A DNA stretch of 40,388 nucleotides, from assembly GCA_938001965.1 (NCBI GenBank), contig CALLBC010000039.1, positions 1 to 40,388 of the forward strand. Reading direction: 5' to 3'. The notes below the pieces were generated by a model. The model made no database searches, was not told where the DNA came from, and saw nothing but the letters and a program-made list of their open reading frames with translations. Below, piece by piece: positions 26,487-35,542 of this stretch. A program made the translations under genes and the position numbers. Numbering within the stretch: position 1 is the stretch's first letter; every line of letters begins with the position of its first letter. This stretch comes from an uncultured Bdellovibrionales bacterium. GTDB lineage: Bacteria > Bdellovibrionota > Bdellovibrionia > Bdellovibrionales > UBA1609.

Positions 26487-27578
26487 TGATTTTCTAAATA
26501 AATATATACCTGTAACTAAATATAGAAAATTAGCACCCCATAAAGAAACTATGACAGGGAGCTTGCCTGACTTTGCTAGGTTTTCTGAGCTTACGAAAAG
26601 CAGCCAGTAAACAACGATCAAGGCCACACATGCGACGAAGCCATTAGACTTTGATTGGCGTTTTTGTGTGATTGTAGCAATGCCAAAACCAATAAATGAA
26701 AATAATAAGCTCGCTAAACTCAACGCCCATCTCTTGTTAAGCTCAATGTTTGCTTTTAAATAGTTTTTTGAGTCTATAGCGGCCTCTTTCATTGTCATTT
26801 TAATCTCTGATAAAGACATTATCATTGGGTTTTTCTTAATCGATCCTAGTTTTTGCGGATCATATAGGTTAATTATATTTTCGTTAAAAGAGACTTTGGT
26901 GTGTGAGTTTTCGTTTGTTTTGTGTATATGGCCATCATTTAATTTAACAAAACCAAAAGCTCCACCTTCTTTTTTTTGAGATTTAAAATAACCTTTTTGT
27001 GCCACAATGGCGATGGGTTCAGTCCCTTTAACTTCATTGTAGATAAAGAGGCGATCAATTTCTGATTTATCTTTACTGATTTTATCTGCGTATATTACTA
27101 CATCTTTAAACTGAGTTGTAAAAACACCTTCTTTAATATTTAGCTTTACTTTGCTCTGGGCAAGCTCGCTGAATAAGCGTGCCATTTTTTTTTGTCCCCA
27201 AGGGGCAATATAAAAGGATAACTGAGCAGAGATATAGCTACAGCCTAAAGATAGAACTAAAGCAGGAAGAAATAAATTTTTTGTACTCAAACCGAGTGAT
27301 TTTAATGCAACCAATTCCGACTCCATATTGAGGCGTGAATAAGTCATTAGTAGTGAAAAAAGAAGACTCATGGGTATGATCACTGGTAAAAAACTAAGAG
27401 AAATATAAAGAATTATTTTACAAATACTAAAAAAATCGGCCCCAAAGTTGATGATATCATCAGATAAAGAAAAGGATTGGATCATAATAATTAAAAATAA
27501 AAAAATAATCATTCCAAAAAATAAATTGGTAATGAGGTCTATAATCAAATATGAAAATGCCTTGCGGGAAAATACCAT
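26475..27578 (-). CDS. lptF: LptF/LptG-family LPS export permease
   Basis: Inner-membrane component of the LptBFGC transporter that extracts LPS and passes it to the periplasmic bridge. The 367-residue protein has the family layout: N-terminal helices (residues ~8-110) containing SELVALKSLGLSTKNLFLP, the coupling-helix region contacting LptB, a periplasmic beta-jellyroll of about 150 residues (KEGVFTTQFKDVVIYADKI), then three C-terminal helices. LptF and LptG are paralogues, and the choice of F rests on general resemblance only. Only one copy is in the window, without its usual partner. It converges with dprA, overlapping by 12 bp. Confidence 0.88.
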   Translation of the reverse strand: MVFSRKAFSYLIIDLITNLFFGMIIFLFLIIMIQSFSLSDDIINFGADFFSICKIILYISLSFLPVIIPMSLLFSLLMTYSRLNMESELVALKSLGLSTKNLFLPALVLSLGCSYISAQLSFYIAPWGQKKMARLFSELAQSKVKLNIKEGVFTTQFKDVVIYADKISKDKSEIDRLFIYNEVKGTEPIAIVAQKGYFKSQKKEGGAFGFVKLNDGHIHKTNENSHTKVSFNENIINLYDPQKLGSIKKNPMIMSLSEIKMTMKEAAIDSKNYLKANIELNKRWALSLASLLFSFIGFGIATITQKRQSKSNGFVACVALIVVYWLLFVSSENLAKSGKLPVIVSLWGANFLYLVTGIYLFRKSSKI

Positions 27579-27750
27579 GATTTAATACTACAGCCAGTTC
27601 ATAGCTTTGACAATTAATACCAATTTCATGGAATGATTAGAGTACTAGGTGGAAGTCGAGGTATTAGTTAGTGAGTAATAAAAGGCTTAAATGTCTTAGG
27701 CATATAAAATAGAATCAAATGTGGTTAGTTATAAATAGAGAAATGAGGGC

Positions 27751-28386
27751 ATGATGTTTAAGGTACTATTATACTATGACGCTTTTGATAAGCTCGTAAA
27801 AATGGTTTCAGATATGAAAAAAATTGGGATAGACGTTGCAAGTCATCAAAGCCCAAATCAGGTTTTAACACAAGTGATTGAGTTTAATGCTGACTTTGTT
27901 GTTTTACAAGCAGGGCAAAACCCTGATGAGGCTTATTTAATTTCATCCAAGCTAATTCACTTGGCAAAATCTCCAACTGTAATATTAATTAAATCTGAAG
28001 GGCAGCAGTTAGACCCCGAAGCTATTGTTGCTAATAATGTTTCTAAGGTATTCTCAGAGCCTTTAGATTTTAATGGATTTATGGCTTATATGTTAGAGGT
28101 AAAGGGTTTTGATCCAGTAGAATATTTTAATAAGTATTTGGAGGTTGATTACAAGCCCAAAAAAACAATCACTCCTAAAAAAGGGAAAATTGAAGATAAG
28201 TTTAAGGAAAGAAATTACTCAAAAGATTATGCAAGTTTTTTAGACGATGAAGAGATGGATGTTAAAAAAACATTTAGTCTAGACAAGGTGAGTGAGTTTA
28301 AAAAAAATCAAAAAGATATTTCTGTTGATTCGCCTGACACTGAAAGAGAACGATTTATGAAGGCTCTGTTATCAGGTGATTCTTGA
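27751..28386 (+). CDS. Degenerate receiver-like (pseudo-CheY) protein
   Basis: Cytoplasmic protein of 211 residues. Residues 1-120 follow the alternating beta/alpha pattern of a response-regulator receiver: VLLYYDAFDKLVKMV, ADFVVLQAG, PTVILIKSE, SKVFSEPLDFNGFMAYML. The key positions are altered. The phospho-acceptor Asp expected in the VLLD-like strand is replaced (VVLQAG), and the late Lys-Pro has become SEP. It is therefore unlikely to be phosphorylated. A basic then acidic tail (125-211, with KPKKTITPKKGK) follows and looks disordered. Two adjacent ATGs (27751, 27754) are both possible starts. It lies upstream of trxA. It may act as a protein-interaction module; partner unknown. Confidence 0.6.
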   Translation: MMFKVLLYYDAFDKLVKMVSDMKKIGIDVASHQSPNQVLTQVIEFNADFVVLQAGQNPDEAYLISSKLIHLAKSPTVILIKSEGQQLDPEAIVANNVSKVFSEPLDFNGFMAYMLEVKGFDPVEYFNKYLEVDYKPKKTITPKKGKIEDKFKERNYSKDYASFLDDEEMDVKKTFSLDKVSEFKKNQKDISVDSPDTERERFMKALLSGDS

Positions 28387-28601
28387 GTAATGAGCGTGCA
28401 CCTCTATAGGTTTTAGACTATCTGTATCTAAAAAACACTAACTAGCCAGTTGCGCAAGTACCTGATATCATTTATTTTTATTCGTGTAGTGTATTTTTAC
28501 TTTAACCCAACAATTATGGAAATAGCTTGAAGTAAGATAATCCTTAGCAGGAATGTTTAAATATGCTATCTTTTTTAAAAAGTAAAACCCCGGAGGGACC
28601 A

Positions 28602-28919
28602 ATGGCTACACACGCAGTGAATGATGGAAATTTTGAAAGTGAAGTTTTAAAATCTGAACAGGTTGTTTTAGTAGATTTTTGGGCGGAATGGTGCGGACCA
28701 TGTCGAGCACTTGGGCCAAAATTAGAAGATCTATCCAATGAGATGGCTGATGTTAAAATTGTAAAGGTTAATGTTGATGAGAGTCCAGAAGCACCAGCTA
28801 AATATGGCGTTCGTGGGATACCAACTATGATCCTATTTAAAAATGGCGAACAAGTTGATCAAGTGGTTGGCAATCAGCCAATTGAAAATATAAAAGCTAT
28901 TATCGAAAAACACTCATAA
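28602..28919 (+). CDS. trxA: Thioredoxin
   Basis: Cytoplasmic dithiol reductant. The start at 28602 is chosen because GGAGG lies 6 nt upstream and gives a normal ~105-residue thioredoxin ([16 protein letters not shown]). An upstream in-frame ATG at 28563 would add 13 residues. The active site is [13 protein letters not shown], with the buried Asp in VLVDFWAEW and the cis-proline in [11 protein letters not shown] strong terminator follows 22 nt after the stop. Confidence 0.97.
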   Translation: MATHAVNDGNFESEVLKSEQVVLVDFWAEWCGPCRALGPKLEDLSNEMADVKIVKVNVDESPEAPAKYGVRGIPTMILFKNGEQVDQVVGNQPIENIKAIIEKHS

Positions 28920-28941
28920 AAAATTTTAAAATTTTGCAGCG

Positions 28942-28972
28942 AGACCTCCTTATTTCGGGAGGTCTATTATTT
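28942..28972 (+). terminator. Rho-independent terminator after trxA
   Basis: AGACCTCC (28942-28949) pairs perfectly with GGAGGTCT (28958-28965) around an 8-nt loop and is followed by ATTATTTTA. The short distance to the trxA stop supports it. Confidence 0.85.
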
Positions 28973-28988
28973 TATGACTGCAACAAGG

Positions 28989-29238
28989 TTTAATTTTTAA
29001 CACTCTTATTTCATTTAGTTTATCCATGCTCAAACTGAATAATGAACTGTCATTTACATCGCTCTGTCCAATCAGGACTAAGCGCTATAAATAACAAACT
29101 TTTATTTATCGCTCTAACGTAAGCTTCGCTTACTACGAGCTAACAAGCGCCAGCCACCATGAGTCACTTGGTGATCACATGGTGTCAATGCAACTGCGCT
29201 TGGATAAACTAAATGAAATAAGAGTGTTAAAAATTAAA
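28989..29238. repeat. Large intergenic inverted repeat (IR2), about 250 bp
   Basis: The 38-bp arm at 28989-29026 is a perfect reverse complement of 29201-29238; the right arm runs through the rodA stop codon. The interior holds several hairpins: GTCC-AATCA-GGAC (29067-29079), AGCG..ATAAATAA pairing with TTATTTATCGCT (29081-29114), GTAAG-CTTCG-CTTAC (about 29119-29133), and CACCATG..GTCAC pairing with GTGATCACATGGTG (29156-29184). Like IR1 it sits between converging genes (trxA and rodA), and shares with IR1 the interior words CATCGC and CTCTGTC. It could be a bidirectional terminator, a structured RNA or a miniature mobile element. No ORF is seen inside. Confidence 0.9.
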
Positions 29239-30349
29239 ACAGAAAGCGGTGATAAGATACAGACGAAATAAGGCCTAGGCCGAGCATTATGGTCATCATG
29301 CTAGAGCCGCCATAAGATAATAATGGCAATGGCATACCCACAATTGGTAAAATACCTATCACCATGCCTATATTGATAAATGTATGAAAGAAAACAAATG
29401 AGAAGATGCCAATAACCAGTAGTGCTCCAAATTTATCCCGAGCCTCGTAACTAATTCTTAAACTTGTAAAAAACAAGATTGCAAAGAGCCCTAGGGCAAA
29501 TAAACTGCCTATAAAGCCATGCTCTTCACTTAAAACGCTATAAATAAAGTCGGAGTGGCGTTCAGGAATAAATTCAAGTTGAGATTGAGTTCCTTTGCGA
29601 AAGCCTTTCCCTAAGAGGCGCCCACTTCCAACAGCCACTTTAGATTGAATACTATTATAGCCTTTTCCTCGAGGATCAGACCCTGGGTTTAAAAACGTTT
29701 TAACTCGATCTTTTTGGTAAGATTTTAAACCAAAGTTCCACAATAAGGGAGTTGCTAAAACCCCAGTGACTAAAACAAAAATTAAAATACTCCACTTAAC
29801 TCTGATAAAGATGATCATGCTTGCAGCAATACCAATTATTAAAAGTGAAGTACCAAGGTCAGGTTGTTTTAAAGTTAGAACAAATGGAATTAAAGTGACT
29901 ATGGCTGGAAGGAAAAGGTCTTTTACGCCAAGGCCATTAGGGTAAGACTTATCACAAAAAATTTTTGCTAATACAATGGCCACAGAAATCTTAGCCGTTT
30001 CAGAGGGTTGCCACATGAAAAAACCTAGGTCAATCCAGCGCTGTGCCCCCAAGGCAGTATGTCCAAACAGTTTTACACAAACCAATGCAATGACATTAAA
30101 AAAATAGAAGGGGTAGGCAAAGCGTTTAAAAAAATCGTAGTCTAAAAAGGTCGCGCTCAAAAAAATTCCCCAGCCAATAAAAACCCAAACTAACTGTTTC
30201 CAAAACAGTTGTGTATTATGCCCAAGGTTTAAACTGTGGGTGGCACTGTATAAATTAATTAAGCCAATAAAAACTAAAGCAAAGATGATAAAAGCAAATT
30301 TAAAGTTAAATCGGGAAATGCTGGTGGAGGAAGTAAGTGGGTTATTCAT
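29234..30349 (-). CDS. rodA: SEDS peptidoglycan polymerase RodA
   Basis: Inner-membrane glycosyltransferase that polymerises lipid II for lateral wall growth with PBP2. The 371 residues include about ten hydrophobic helices. SEDS signatures are visible: ALGAQRWIDLG, QPSETAKI, KQPDLGTSL, and the catalytic loop SQLEFIPERHSDFIYSVLSE with the conserved Asp, then GMPLPLLSYGGSSM. The start overlaps the mrdA stop (ATGA, 30346-30349), so the pair is translationally coupled. Last gene of mreC-mreD-mrdA-rodA. Its stop codon lies inside the right arm of IR2. Confidence 0.97.
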   Translation of the reverse strand: MNNPLTSSTSISRFNFKFAFIIFALVFIGLINLYSATHSLNLGHNTQLFWKQLVWVFIGWGIFLSATFLDYDFFKRFAYPFYFFNVIALVCVKLFGHTALGAQRWIDLGFFMWQPSETAKISVAIVLAKIFCDKSYPNGLGVKDLFLPAIVTLIPFVLTLKQPDLGTSLLIIGIAASMIIFIRVKWSILIFVLVTGVLATPLLWNFGLKSYQKDRVKTFLNPGSDPRGKGYNSIQSKVAVGSGRLLGKGFRKGTQSQLEFIPERHSDFIYSVLSEEHGFIGSLFALGLFAILFFTSLRISYEARDKFGALLVIGIFSFVFFHTFINIGMVIGILPIVGMPLPLLSYGGSSMMTIMLGLGLISSVSYHRFLF

Positions 30350-32310
30350 TGGCTATTAGCTCCCACTTTTTTAATATTCTGTGTTTTTAAAAATACATCA
30401 GGTTTATATTTTTCTAAATAAGCTAAAACAATATCCTTAAAAGGACCAGCTCCACCAAGAGCTCCAGAGCAACTATGCTCAGCGAGCACTGCAATTGTTA
30501 TTTCAGGGTCCTTAAAAGGTGCATAGCCCACAAACCAGCCATGGTGACGGTACTTTGGTGGACGCTCTTTACAGCTCTTATAAATATTTTTTGACGAAAA
30601 TCGTTTAACTTGGGTGGTTCCTGTTTTTCCCGCCATTTCAAAGTTTTTAATTTTATACCAAGTGGCCGTTCCTTTATCACCATGAAATACATCTCTCATG
30701 CCTTTTTGAACATACTTGAAGTATTCTTTTTTAATATAAGTGTCTCGGTCTTCAGTGGGTTGAGTAATGTCAGTTATAATTTCAGGTTCAAAAGTTTTTA
30801 CAACATTGTTATTATGGTCTAAAATCTGTTTAACCAGGTATGGTTTATAAACAATTCCATCTTGTGCAATGATATTATAAGCTTTAGCCATTTGTAGGGC
30901 AGTGGTTAAAACGAAGCCTTGCCCAATTGCAGTTACAAGAGTTTCTCCAGGAGTCCAAACTTCACCTAAAGCTTTCTTTTTCCACTCACGAGAGGGTATG
31001 CGTCCAGGGACTTCATAGCCAATATTTAAGTTAGTTTTTTCACCCATATCAAAAAGTTTGGCGTATCGATGTATTCTATCAATACCAAGTGTTTGCCCGA
31101 CTTTATAAAAGAAAACATTACTAGAGCCTTCAATGGCTTCCATAATATTAATATTTCCATGTCCTTCGCGATGAGAATCATGAAAAGTGGCATTGCCAAG
31201 AGTGTAGCTGCCGGGAGAATACATTTTGGTATAAGGGCCAACAATTTTCTCTTGTAATGCTGCTAGTGCAATCAGTGGTTTCATTGTTGAGCCAGGGGAG
31301 TAATGATCTTGTATCACTCGATTTCTTAAAGGACGATGGGGATGGTTTGTAAGTTCAGACCACAGTTTAGATGATATACCAGTAGAAAAATTGTTTGGAT
31401 CAAATGAAGGAGTGCTTACCCAGGCGAGTATTTCGCCTGTGTTTTTCATAACTAATATACTGCCTACGCGATTTCCAACCCAGTCCTCTCTTTGAAAAGC
31501 TTTATAGGCTGCCTCTTGTATATCTTTATCTAGAGTCAGAACTAATGAATTACCCGGAACTGGTGGCTTTGGCTCCATATTTAAAAACTTGGAGGAACTT
31601 TTGTAGGTTTTGCGTCCTCTGGCGTCCACCTCAATAAAATCGGCTCCATTAACGCCTTTTAAAGTAGACTCAGAAGAAAGTTCCAATCCTTTTTTTCCAA
31701 TAATGTCGCCGGGCTCAAAATTTAAATTTTTATAACGTTTACTAAATTTTTTAATTTCGTCTTTAGAGATTTGTCGAACAAACCCAAATAACTGCGCGCC
31801 ATTCTCGCCTAATAAGTAGTTCCTAAGTTGCGTTTCTTCAATTTCTAAGCCTGAATAATCAACTCTTAGCCGCTTTAGTTTGTAAACATCTTCACGAGAA
31901 AGATTCTTTTTAATGGGTACGGGTAAAAAAGGGCCATTTCTACGACGACTTTTTTTAACTTTAGTTATGATTTCAGATTTTTCAATTTTTAGTATTGGCT
32001 CTAAAGCGGTGGCTAGATCATTTAGGTTGGAAGTGTATTGAGGAGAGATAGTCACCATGAAGCCAGAGAGATTATTTATTAGTAAGTTTTTATCTCGATC
32101 TAAAATTAAGCCTCTGGGGGCTGCAACCCTAGTCTTTTTTAAACTATTTTTTTCAGAGAAAGTTTTCAATTGTTCGCCACTTACAATTTGTAGATGCCAT
32201 AAACGAAAAATTAAAATTGAAATTAGCACTGAAGTGGCAATGTAAAAAAGGAGGTATCTCCTGGAATATTCTTTTGTTTGGTTTTGGCTATTGTGAATGA
32301 TACTAGACAA
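30346..32310 (-). CDS. mrdA: Penicillin-binding protein 2 (class B transpeptidase)
   Basis: Elongation-specific DD-transpeptidase that cross-links the wall made by RodA. The 654-residue protein has a single N-terminal helix (about 19-37), a pedestal domain starting at AAPRGLILDRDKNLL, and the transpeptidase domain with all three motifs: SxxK at Ser341-Lys344 (SPGSTMKP), SxN at Ser396-Asn398 (GSSNVFF) and KTG at 562-564 (AGKTGTTQ). The start is TTG (32308-32310), directly abutting the mreD stop, with no better ATG nearby. Coupled by a 4-nt overlap to rodA. Confidence 0.97.
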   Translation of the reverse strand: MSSIIHNSQNQTKEYSRRYLLFYIATSVLISILIFRLWHLQIVSGEQLKTFSEKNSLKKTRVAAPRGLILDRDKNLLINNLSGFMVTISPQYTSNLNDLATALEPILKIEKSEIITKVKKSRRRNGPFLPVPIKKNLSREDVYKLKRLRVDYSGLEIEETQLRNYLLGENGAQLFGFVRQISKDEIKKFSKRYKNLNFEPGDIIGKKGLELSSESTLKGVNGADFIEVDARGRKTYKSSSKFLNMEPKPPVPGNSLVLTLDKDIQEAAYKAFQREDWVGNRVGSILVMKNTGEILAWVSTPSFDPNNFSTGISSKLWSELTNHPHRPLRNRVIQDHYSPGSTMKPLIALAALQEKIVGPYTKMYSPGSYTLGNATFHDSHREGHGNINIMEAIEGSSNVFFYKVGQTLGIDRIHRYAKLFDMGEKTNLNIGYEVPGRIPSREWKKKALGEVWTPGETLVTAIGQGFVLTTALQMAKAYNIIAQDGIVYKPYLVKQILDHNNNVVKTFEPEIITDITQPTEDRDTYIKKEYFKYVQKGMRDVFHGDKGTATWYKIKNFEMAGKTGTTQVKRFSSKNIYKSCKERPPKYRHHGWFVGYAPFKDPEITIAVLAEHSCSGALGGAGPFKDIVLAYLEKYKPDVFLKTQNIKKVGANSQ

Positions 32311-32844
32311 TTAATACCTACCTAGTTCAGAAGGCCAACTTTTAGCCATAATACTATCAAACCAAATGTAAAACTGAAATAAGGCTACTGAAAAAAGTGC
32401 AGTTAATAAAGCGCTAATAATCCAAGAGAAAAACTCGAAGTTTTGTATAGGGTTCGATTCAATAATCATGGACAAGATGTAATGGGTTACTGGGAACAGC
32501 AGGGTAATTAATAATGTAAGCAGGGATAAGAAGATGGGCTTTGAAACCATAAATCGAGATTTAATAATTAATAATAAAACCATTAAAATACTATTGCAGG
32601 CCAACATTAAGCCAATGGGAATATTTACAAATGGAGCTGCAATTAGGCTAGTAATATATGTGAGGGCAATGGTCTCAGGAAGTTGTCTGTAAAAGGCACC
32701 ATAAACTATAAAAGTTAGCCATAAGCACGGTGAGGGGAATTGAGAGAAAAGCTGAAGCCAAATAGCCCCTTGAAAAGCCATCATAACTAGTAAAATAGAA
32801 AAAAATAAAAATAAATGACTTAAGAAAAACACGGCTGGTTTCAT
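32311..32844 (-). CDS. mreD: Rod shape-determining protein MreD
   Basis: Small polytopic membrane protein of the elongasome; 177 residues with about five hydrophobic helices (FFLSHLFLFFSILLVMMAF at the start, then several more). The family is weakly conserved and the call rests on size, topology and position between mreC and mrdA. The start overlaps the mreC stop by 4 nt (ATGA) and the stop abuts the mrdA start, so this is a tightly packed operon. Confidence 0.9.
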   Translation of the reverse strand: MKPAVFFLSHLFLFFSILLVMMAFQGAIWLQLFSQFPSPCLWLTFIVYGAFYRQLPETIALTYITSLIAAPFVNIPIGLMLACNSILMVLLLIIKSRFMVSKPIFLSLLTLLITLLFPVTHYILSMIIESNPIQNFEFFSWIISALLTALFSVALFQFYIWFDSIMAKSWPSELGRY

Positions 32845-33815
32845 TGAGCGGTGGCCTCCTTAGTTTCATCTAAAGTCTTTTCTTCTTGAAGCTCTATTTC
32901 TTTTTTCTGCAGAAGAGCAAGTTCCTCTTCTTCAGTGATAACTTTTGGTTCAAGGTCTTCTCCGTTGGCATTTAAAATTATGAAAAGTTCTTCAGTTTTA
33001 TGCGGGTCCACTGCAGGCTTTACAAGGATTTGTTTAATAGTATTTTGCGTGCCTTTTTCAATATTAATTATTTGCCCAATAGGGAAGCCTTTCGGAAACA
33101 CTTTGTGTAGACCACTGGTTACAATCTGGTCACCCACTTTAATGTCAGCTCCACTTTCAACATGACGAAGCTGTGAATATTTCTTTGAATGGCCTTCAAG
33201 AAGTGCTCTTGAGCGAGACCTTTGAACAATGGAATCAATAACCATATATCTGTCAGTGATTAATAAAACTTTAGAAGTTTTTGGAAGGCTTTCTACAACA
33301 TATCCAACAACACCACCGGGGGTGATTGCAGCCATATTTTTTTTAACCCCTTGTTTATAACCTTTATCGATAATGATGGCGCTATGGTCAGGCAATGTAT
33401 TACTGGCAATAACTTTTGTGGCCAGTAGTTCCATGTTTGATGTTTTTTTAAATTCTAAAAGTTTATTAAAACGTTGGTTTTCAAGCTTAAGCTCAGTGAG
33501 AGCTCCTAGTTGAGCCCTTAGTTCTTCATTGGTTTGTAACAAGCTTTTGTTCTTTTTTTTAGTATCAATAAGATCAAGATACATTTGGGTGGTTCCACGA
33601 ACTCCAGAACTAATTTTAAAGTAGGATCTCTGGATGCCTTGCCCAATTAATGAGAAAGGGCTTAGGGACCAATGGGTCTTATTTGGGTCATGCGTTAAAT
33701 TCGCTGAAATTAAAGGGATAACCACAAGGAAAAAAAACACTAAGACTTTCTTGTAATCAAAGTTAAAAAAAGACAATAGACCCTCTATAGTTCTTGTGAA
33801 GTTAGTATTGGGCAC
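32841..33815 (-). CDS. mreC: Rod shape-determining protein MreC
   Basis: Bitopic periplasmic scaffold that activates PBP2-RodA. The 324-residue protein has a cytoplasmic start, one helix (VLVFFFLVVIPLISANL, residues ~20-38), a coiled coil (about 78-115, LLQTNEELRAQLGALTEL), and the beta-barrel MreC domain with VVGYVVE, ITDRYMVIDSIVQRSRSRALLEG and DQIVTSGLHKVFPKGFPIG. The C-terminus is an unusual acidic glutamate-rich tail (last ~40 residues). First gene of the elongation operon. mreB, which normally precedes mreC, is not adjacent: a divergent PpiD-like gene is there instead. Confidence 0.96.
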   Translation of the reverse strand: MPNTNFTRTIEGLLSFFNFDYKKVLVFFFLVVIPLISANLTHDPNKTHWSLSPFSLIGQGIQRSYFKISSGVRGTTQMYLDLIDTKKKNKSLLQTNEELRAQLGALTELKLENQRFNKLLEFKKTSNMELLATKVIASNTLPDHSAIIIDKGYKQGVKKNMAAITPGGVVGYVVESLPKTSKVLLITDRYMVIDSIVQRSRSRALLEGHSKKYSQLRHVESGADIKVGDQIVTSGLHKVFPKGFPIGQIINIEKGTQNTIKQILVKPAVDPHKTEELFIILNANGEDLEPKVITEEEELALLQKKEIELQEEKTLDETKEATAQ

Positions 33816-33907
33816 ATCGACTAATTCGCTTAGTCATTCAAAAGCCTATTTCAACTTAACTTTGGCTTGAATTGGCCAGTTGAAATGGTCGAAGCACTCA
33901 AGAAGCC

Positions 33908-33935
33908 ATAATATTAGTATTTTGTATTTTATCAA
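33908..33935 (-). promoter_or_regulatory. Possible sigma-70 promoter for the mreC operon
   Basis: On the minus strand TTGATA (33935-33930) and TATTAT (33913-33908) are 16 nt apart, each one base from consensus. The -10 is about 93 nt from the mreC start. AT-rich context means chance matches are possible. Confidence 0.4.
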
Positions 33936-34007
33936 TAAAAACTCCTTGAAAAAAAAGTTAATTTTATAGACAGTAATACCTTGTTAAGAATAACAACTGG
34001 AGAACAC

Positions 34008-35510
34008 ATGTTAGATAAATTAAGAGATCCCACAAGAACGAGAAGCCCCTTTAAAAAAGTATTTTACGGCATTTTATTTGCTTTGATAATAGCCGCTTTT
34101 GTCTTCATGTCTGGAGCAGGCTCTCCTGTTGGTGGATCAGCCGGTGGGAAGGTTGCTGTTGTAAACGGTAAAGTAATTACTCATCAGGACTTCAATAGAC
34201 AGTATACAAGTGAGGAAAACAGAATTAGACAACAAGCAAAGGGATTGCCTGCCGCTTTGCGTCAGCAGTATATGAAGGGGTTAAGCCAGCAAGTTGTTGA
34301 AAGAATGATTAATATGGAACTAGCTAGGCAGCTTGCCACAGAATCAGGAATCTTTGTTTCTGCCAACGAAATTAGAGATGAAATCTCGAGTATTCCTAGT
34401 TTTCAAGAAAACGGGCAGTTTCAAGCTTCAAGATATCAACAGCTTTTACAGGCCAATAGAATGAATACCTCTGCTTTTGAAGATAACATCAAAGGCTCAA
34501 TTGCTTTTGAGCGTTTTAGAAATATTTTTACAAACTCTGTGAAAGCGACTAGTGAAGATGTGGAGCTGACTAACTTTGCAAGATCACAAAAAATAAATGT
34601 GGAATACCTTGAAATATCCCAAAATTTACTGAAGAAAAACATTGTAGTGTCTGATGCTGAAATAGCAGCTTATAATACTTCTGAAGCGGCAAAGGTGAAA
34701 AAGTATTACGAAGACAATAAGGCTGATTACACATCCAAAGAAAAAACTAAAGCTAGTCATATTTTAATTAAAACAAAATCACAAAAAGATGAAGATTATA
34801 AAGTTGCTTTAGATAAAATTAAAAAAATTCGCACAGAGATTACTGACACAAATTTTGCTGAAATGGCAAAAAAGTACAGTGAAGATGGTAGTAAATCTAA
34901 GGGTGGAGACTTAGGCGAATTTGATAAAGACGTAAGGTTTGTAGCCCCTTTTAAGGAAGCGGCCTTAACTTTACCTGTGGGTAAGTTATCTGAGCCAATA
35001 AAGACTCAATTTGGTTACCACTTAATTAAAGTAACTGGGAAAACTCCAGGTGGAGTTAAGTCTTTAGATGAAGTTAAAAACAGTATTGCTAAGCAGTTTA
35101 TCTCTGATAAAAAAGTTCAAGAGGACATGGAAAGTTTATCAAAAGGTGAGTCAGGAGTTGATATGGCTGCCATAAATAAGATTAAAGATAAGTACAATGT
35201 GAAGTGGCAAAACACAGGGCTTTTTAGTTTAGAGCAAAAAAATATTCCAAAGCTAGGTGATAGAGATAAGGTTTGGGATGCCATTTCGGACTTAATTGGT
35301 AAAGAGGGCTCTAAACTAATTGAATCTGATGGTAAATATTTTGTGGTAAAATTAAAAGACTCTAAGTTTGAGCCAGTAAAAGTAGGTGATATGGAAAGTC
35401 AGATTGCTCAGCTGTCTCAAAGTAGGTCAGGTGATGCTGTACAGTCTTTTATTGAGAATGAAGCTAAGCGTGCTAGGATTAAACGGTACTCCACAGGTAT
35501 TACAAACTAA
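34008..35510 (+). CDS. ppiD: Membrane-anchored periplasmic peptidyl-prolyl isomerase (PpiD/SurA-like)
   Basis: Folding factor for exported proteins. The ATG at 34008 is preferred because TGGAGA lies 8 nt before it; a TTG at 33981 is in frame. Of about 500 residues, a short basic cytoplasmic start (DPTRTRSPFKK) is followed by one helix (VFYGILFALIIAAFVFMSG). A SurA-like N-terminal chaperone region comes next (NGKVITHQDFNRQY to about residue 220). Then a parvulin PPIase domain begins KTKASHILIKTKS and includes KYSEDGSKSKGGDLGEF and TQFGYHLIKVTGK. E. coli PpiD is larger (623) but has the same order. Single gene, divergent from the mreC operon, ending in a strong terminator. Confidence 0.9.
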   Translation: MLDKLRDPTRTRSPFKKVFYGILFALIIAAFVFMSGAGSPVGGSAGGKVAVVNGKVITHQDFNRQYTSEENRIRQQAKGLPAALRQQYMKGLSQQVVERMINMELARQLATESGIFVSANEIRDEISSIPSFQENGQFQASRYQQLLQANRMNTSAFEDNIKGSIAFERFRNIFTNSVKATSEDVELTNFARSQKINVEYLEISQNLLKKNIVVSDAEIAAYNTSEAAKVKKYYEDNKADYTSKEKTKASHILIKTKSQKDEDYKVALDKIKKIRTEITDTNFAEMAKKYSEDGSKSKGGDLGEFDKDVRFVAPFKEAALTLPVGKLSEPIKTQFGYHLIKVTGKTPGGVKSLDEVKNSIAKQFISDKKVQEDMESLSKGESGVDMAAINKIKDKYNVKWQNTGLFSLEQKNIPKLGDRDKVWDAISDLIGKEGSKLIESDGKYFVVKLKDSKFEPVKVGDMESQIAQLSQSRSGDAVQSFIENEAKRARIKRYSTGITN

Positions 35511-35542
35511 CCTTTACTCTTCTATAATTTTGTAATTATTGA

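Noticed and set aside
27608-27613. Consensus -35 hexamer TTGACA before the pseudo-receiver gene
   Set aside because: No acceptable -10 at 16-18 nt spacing, and it is about 140 nt from the start codon.
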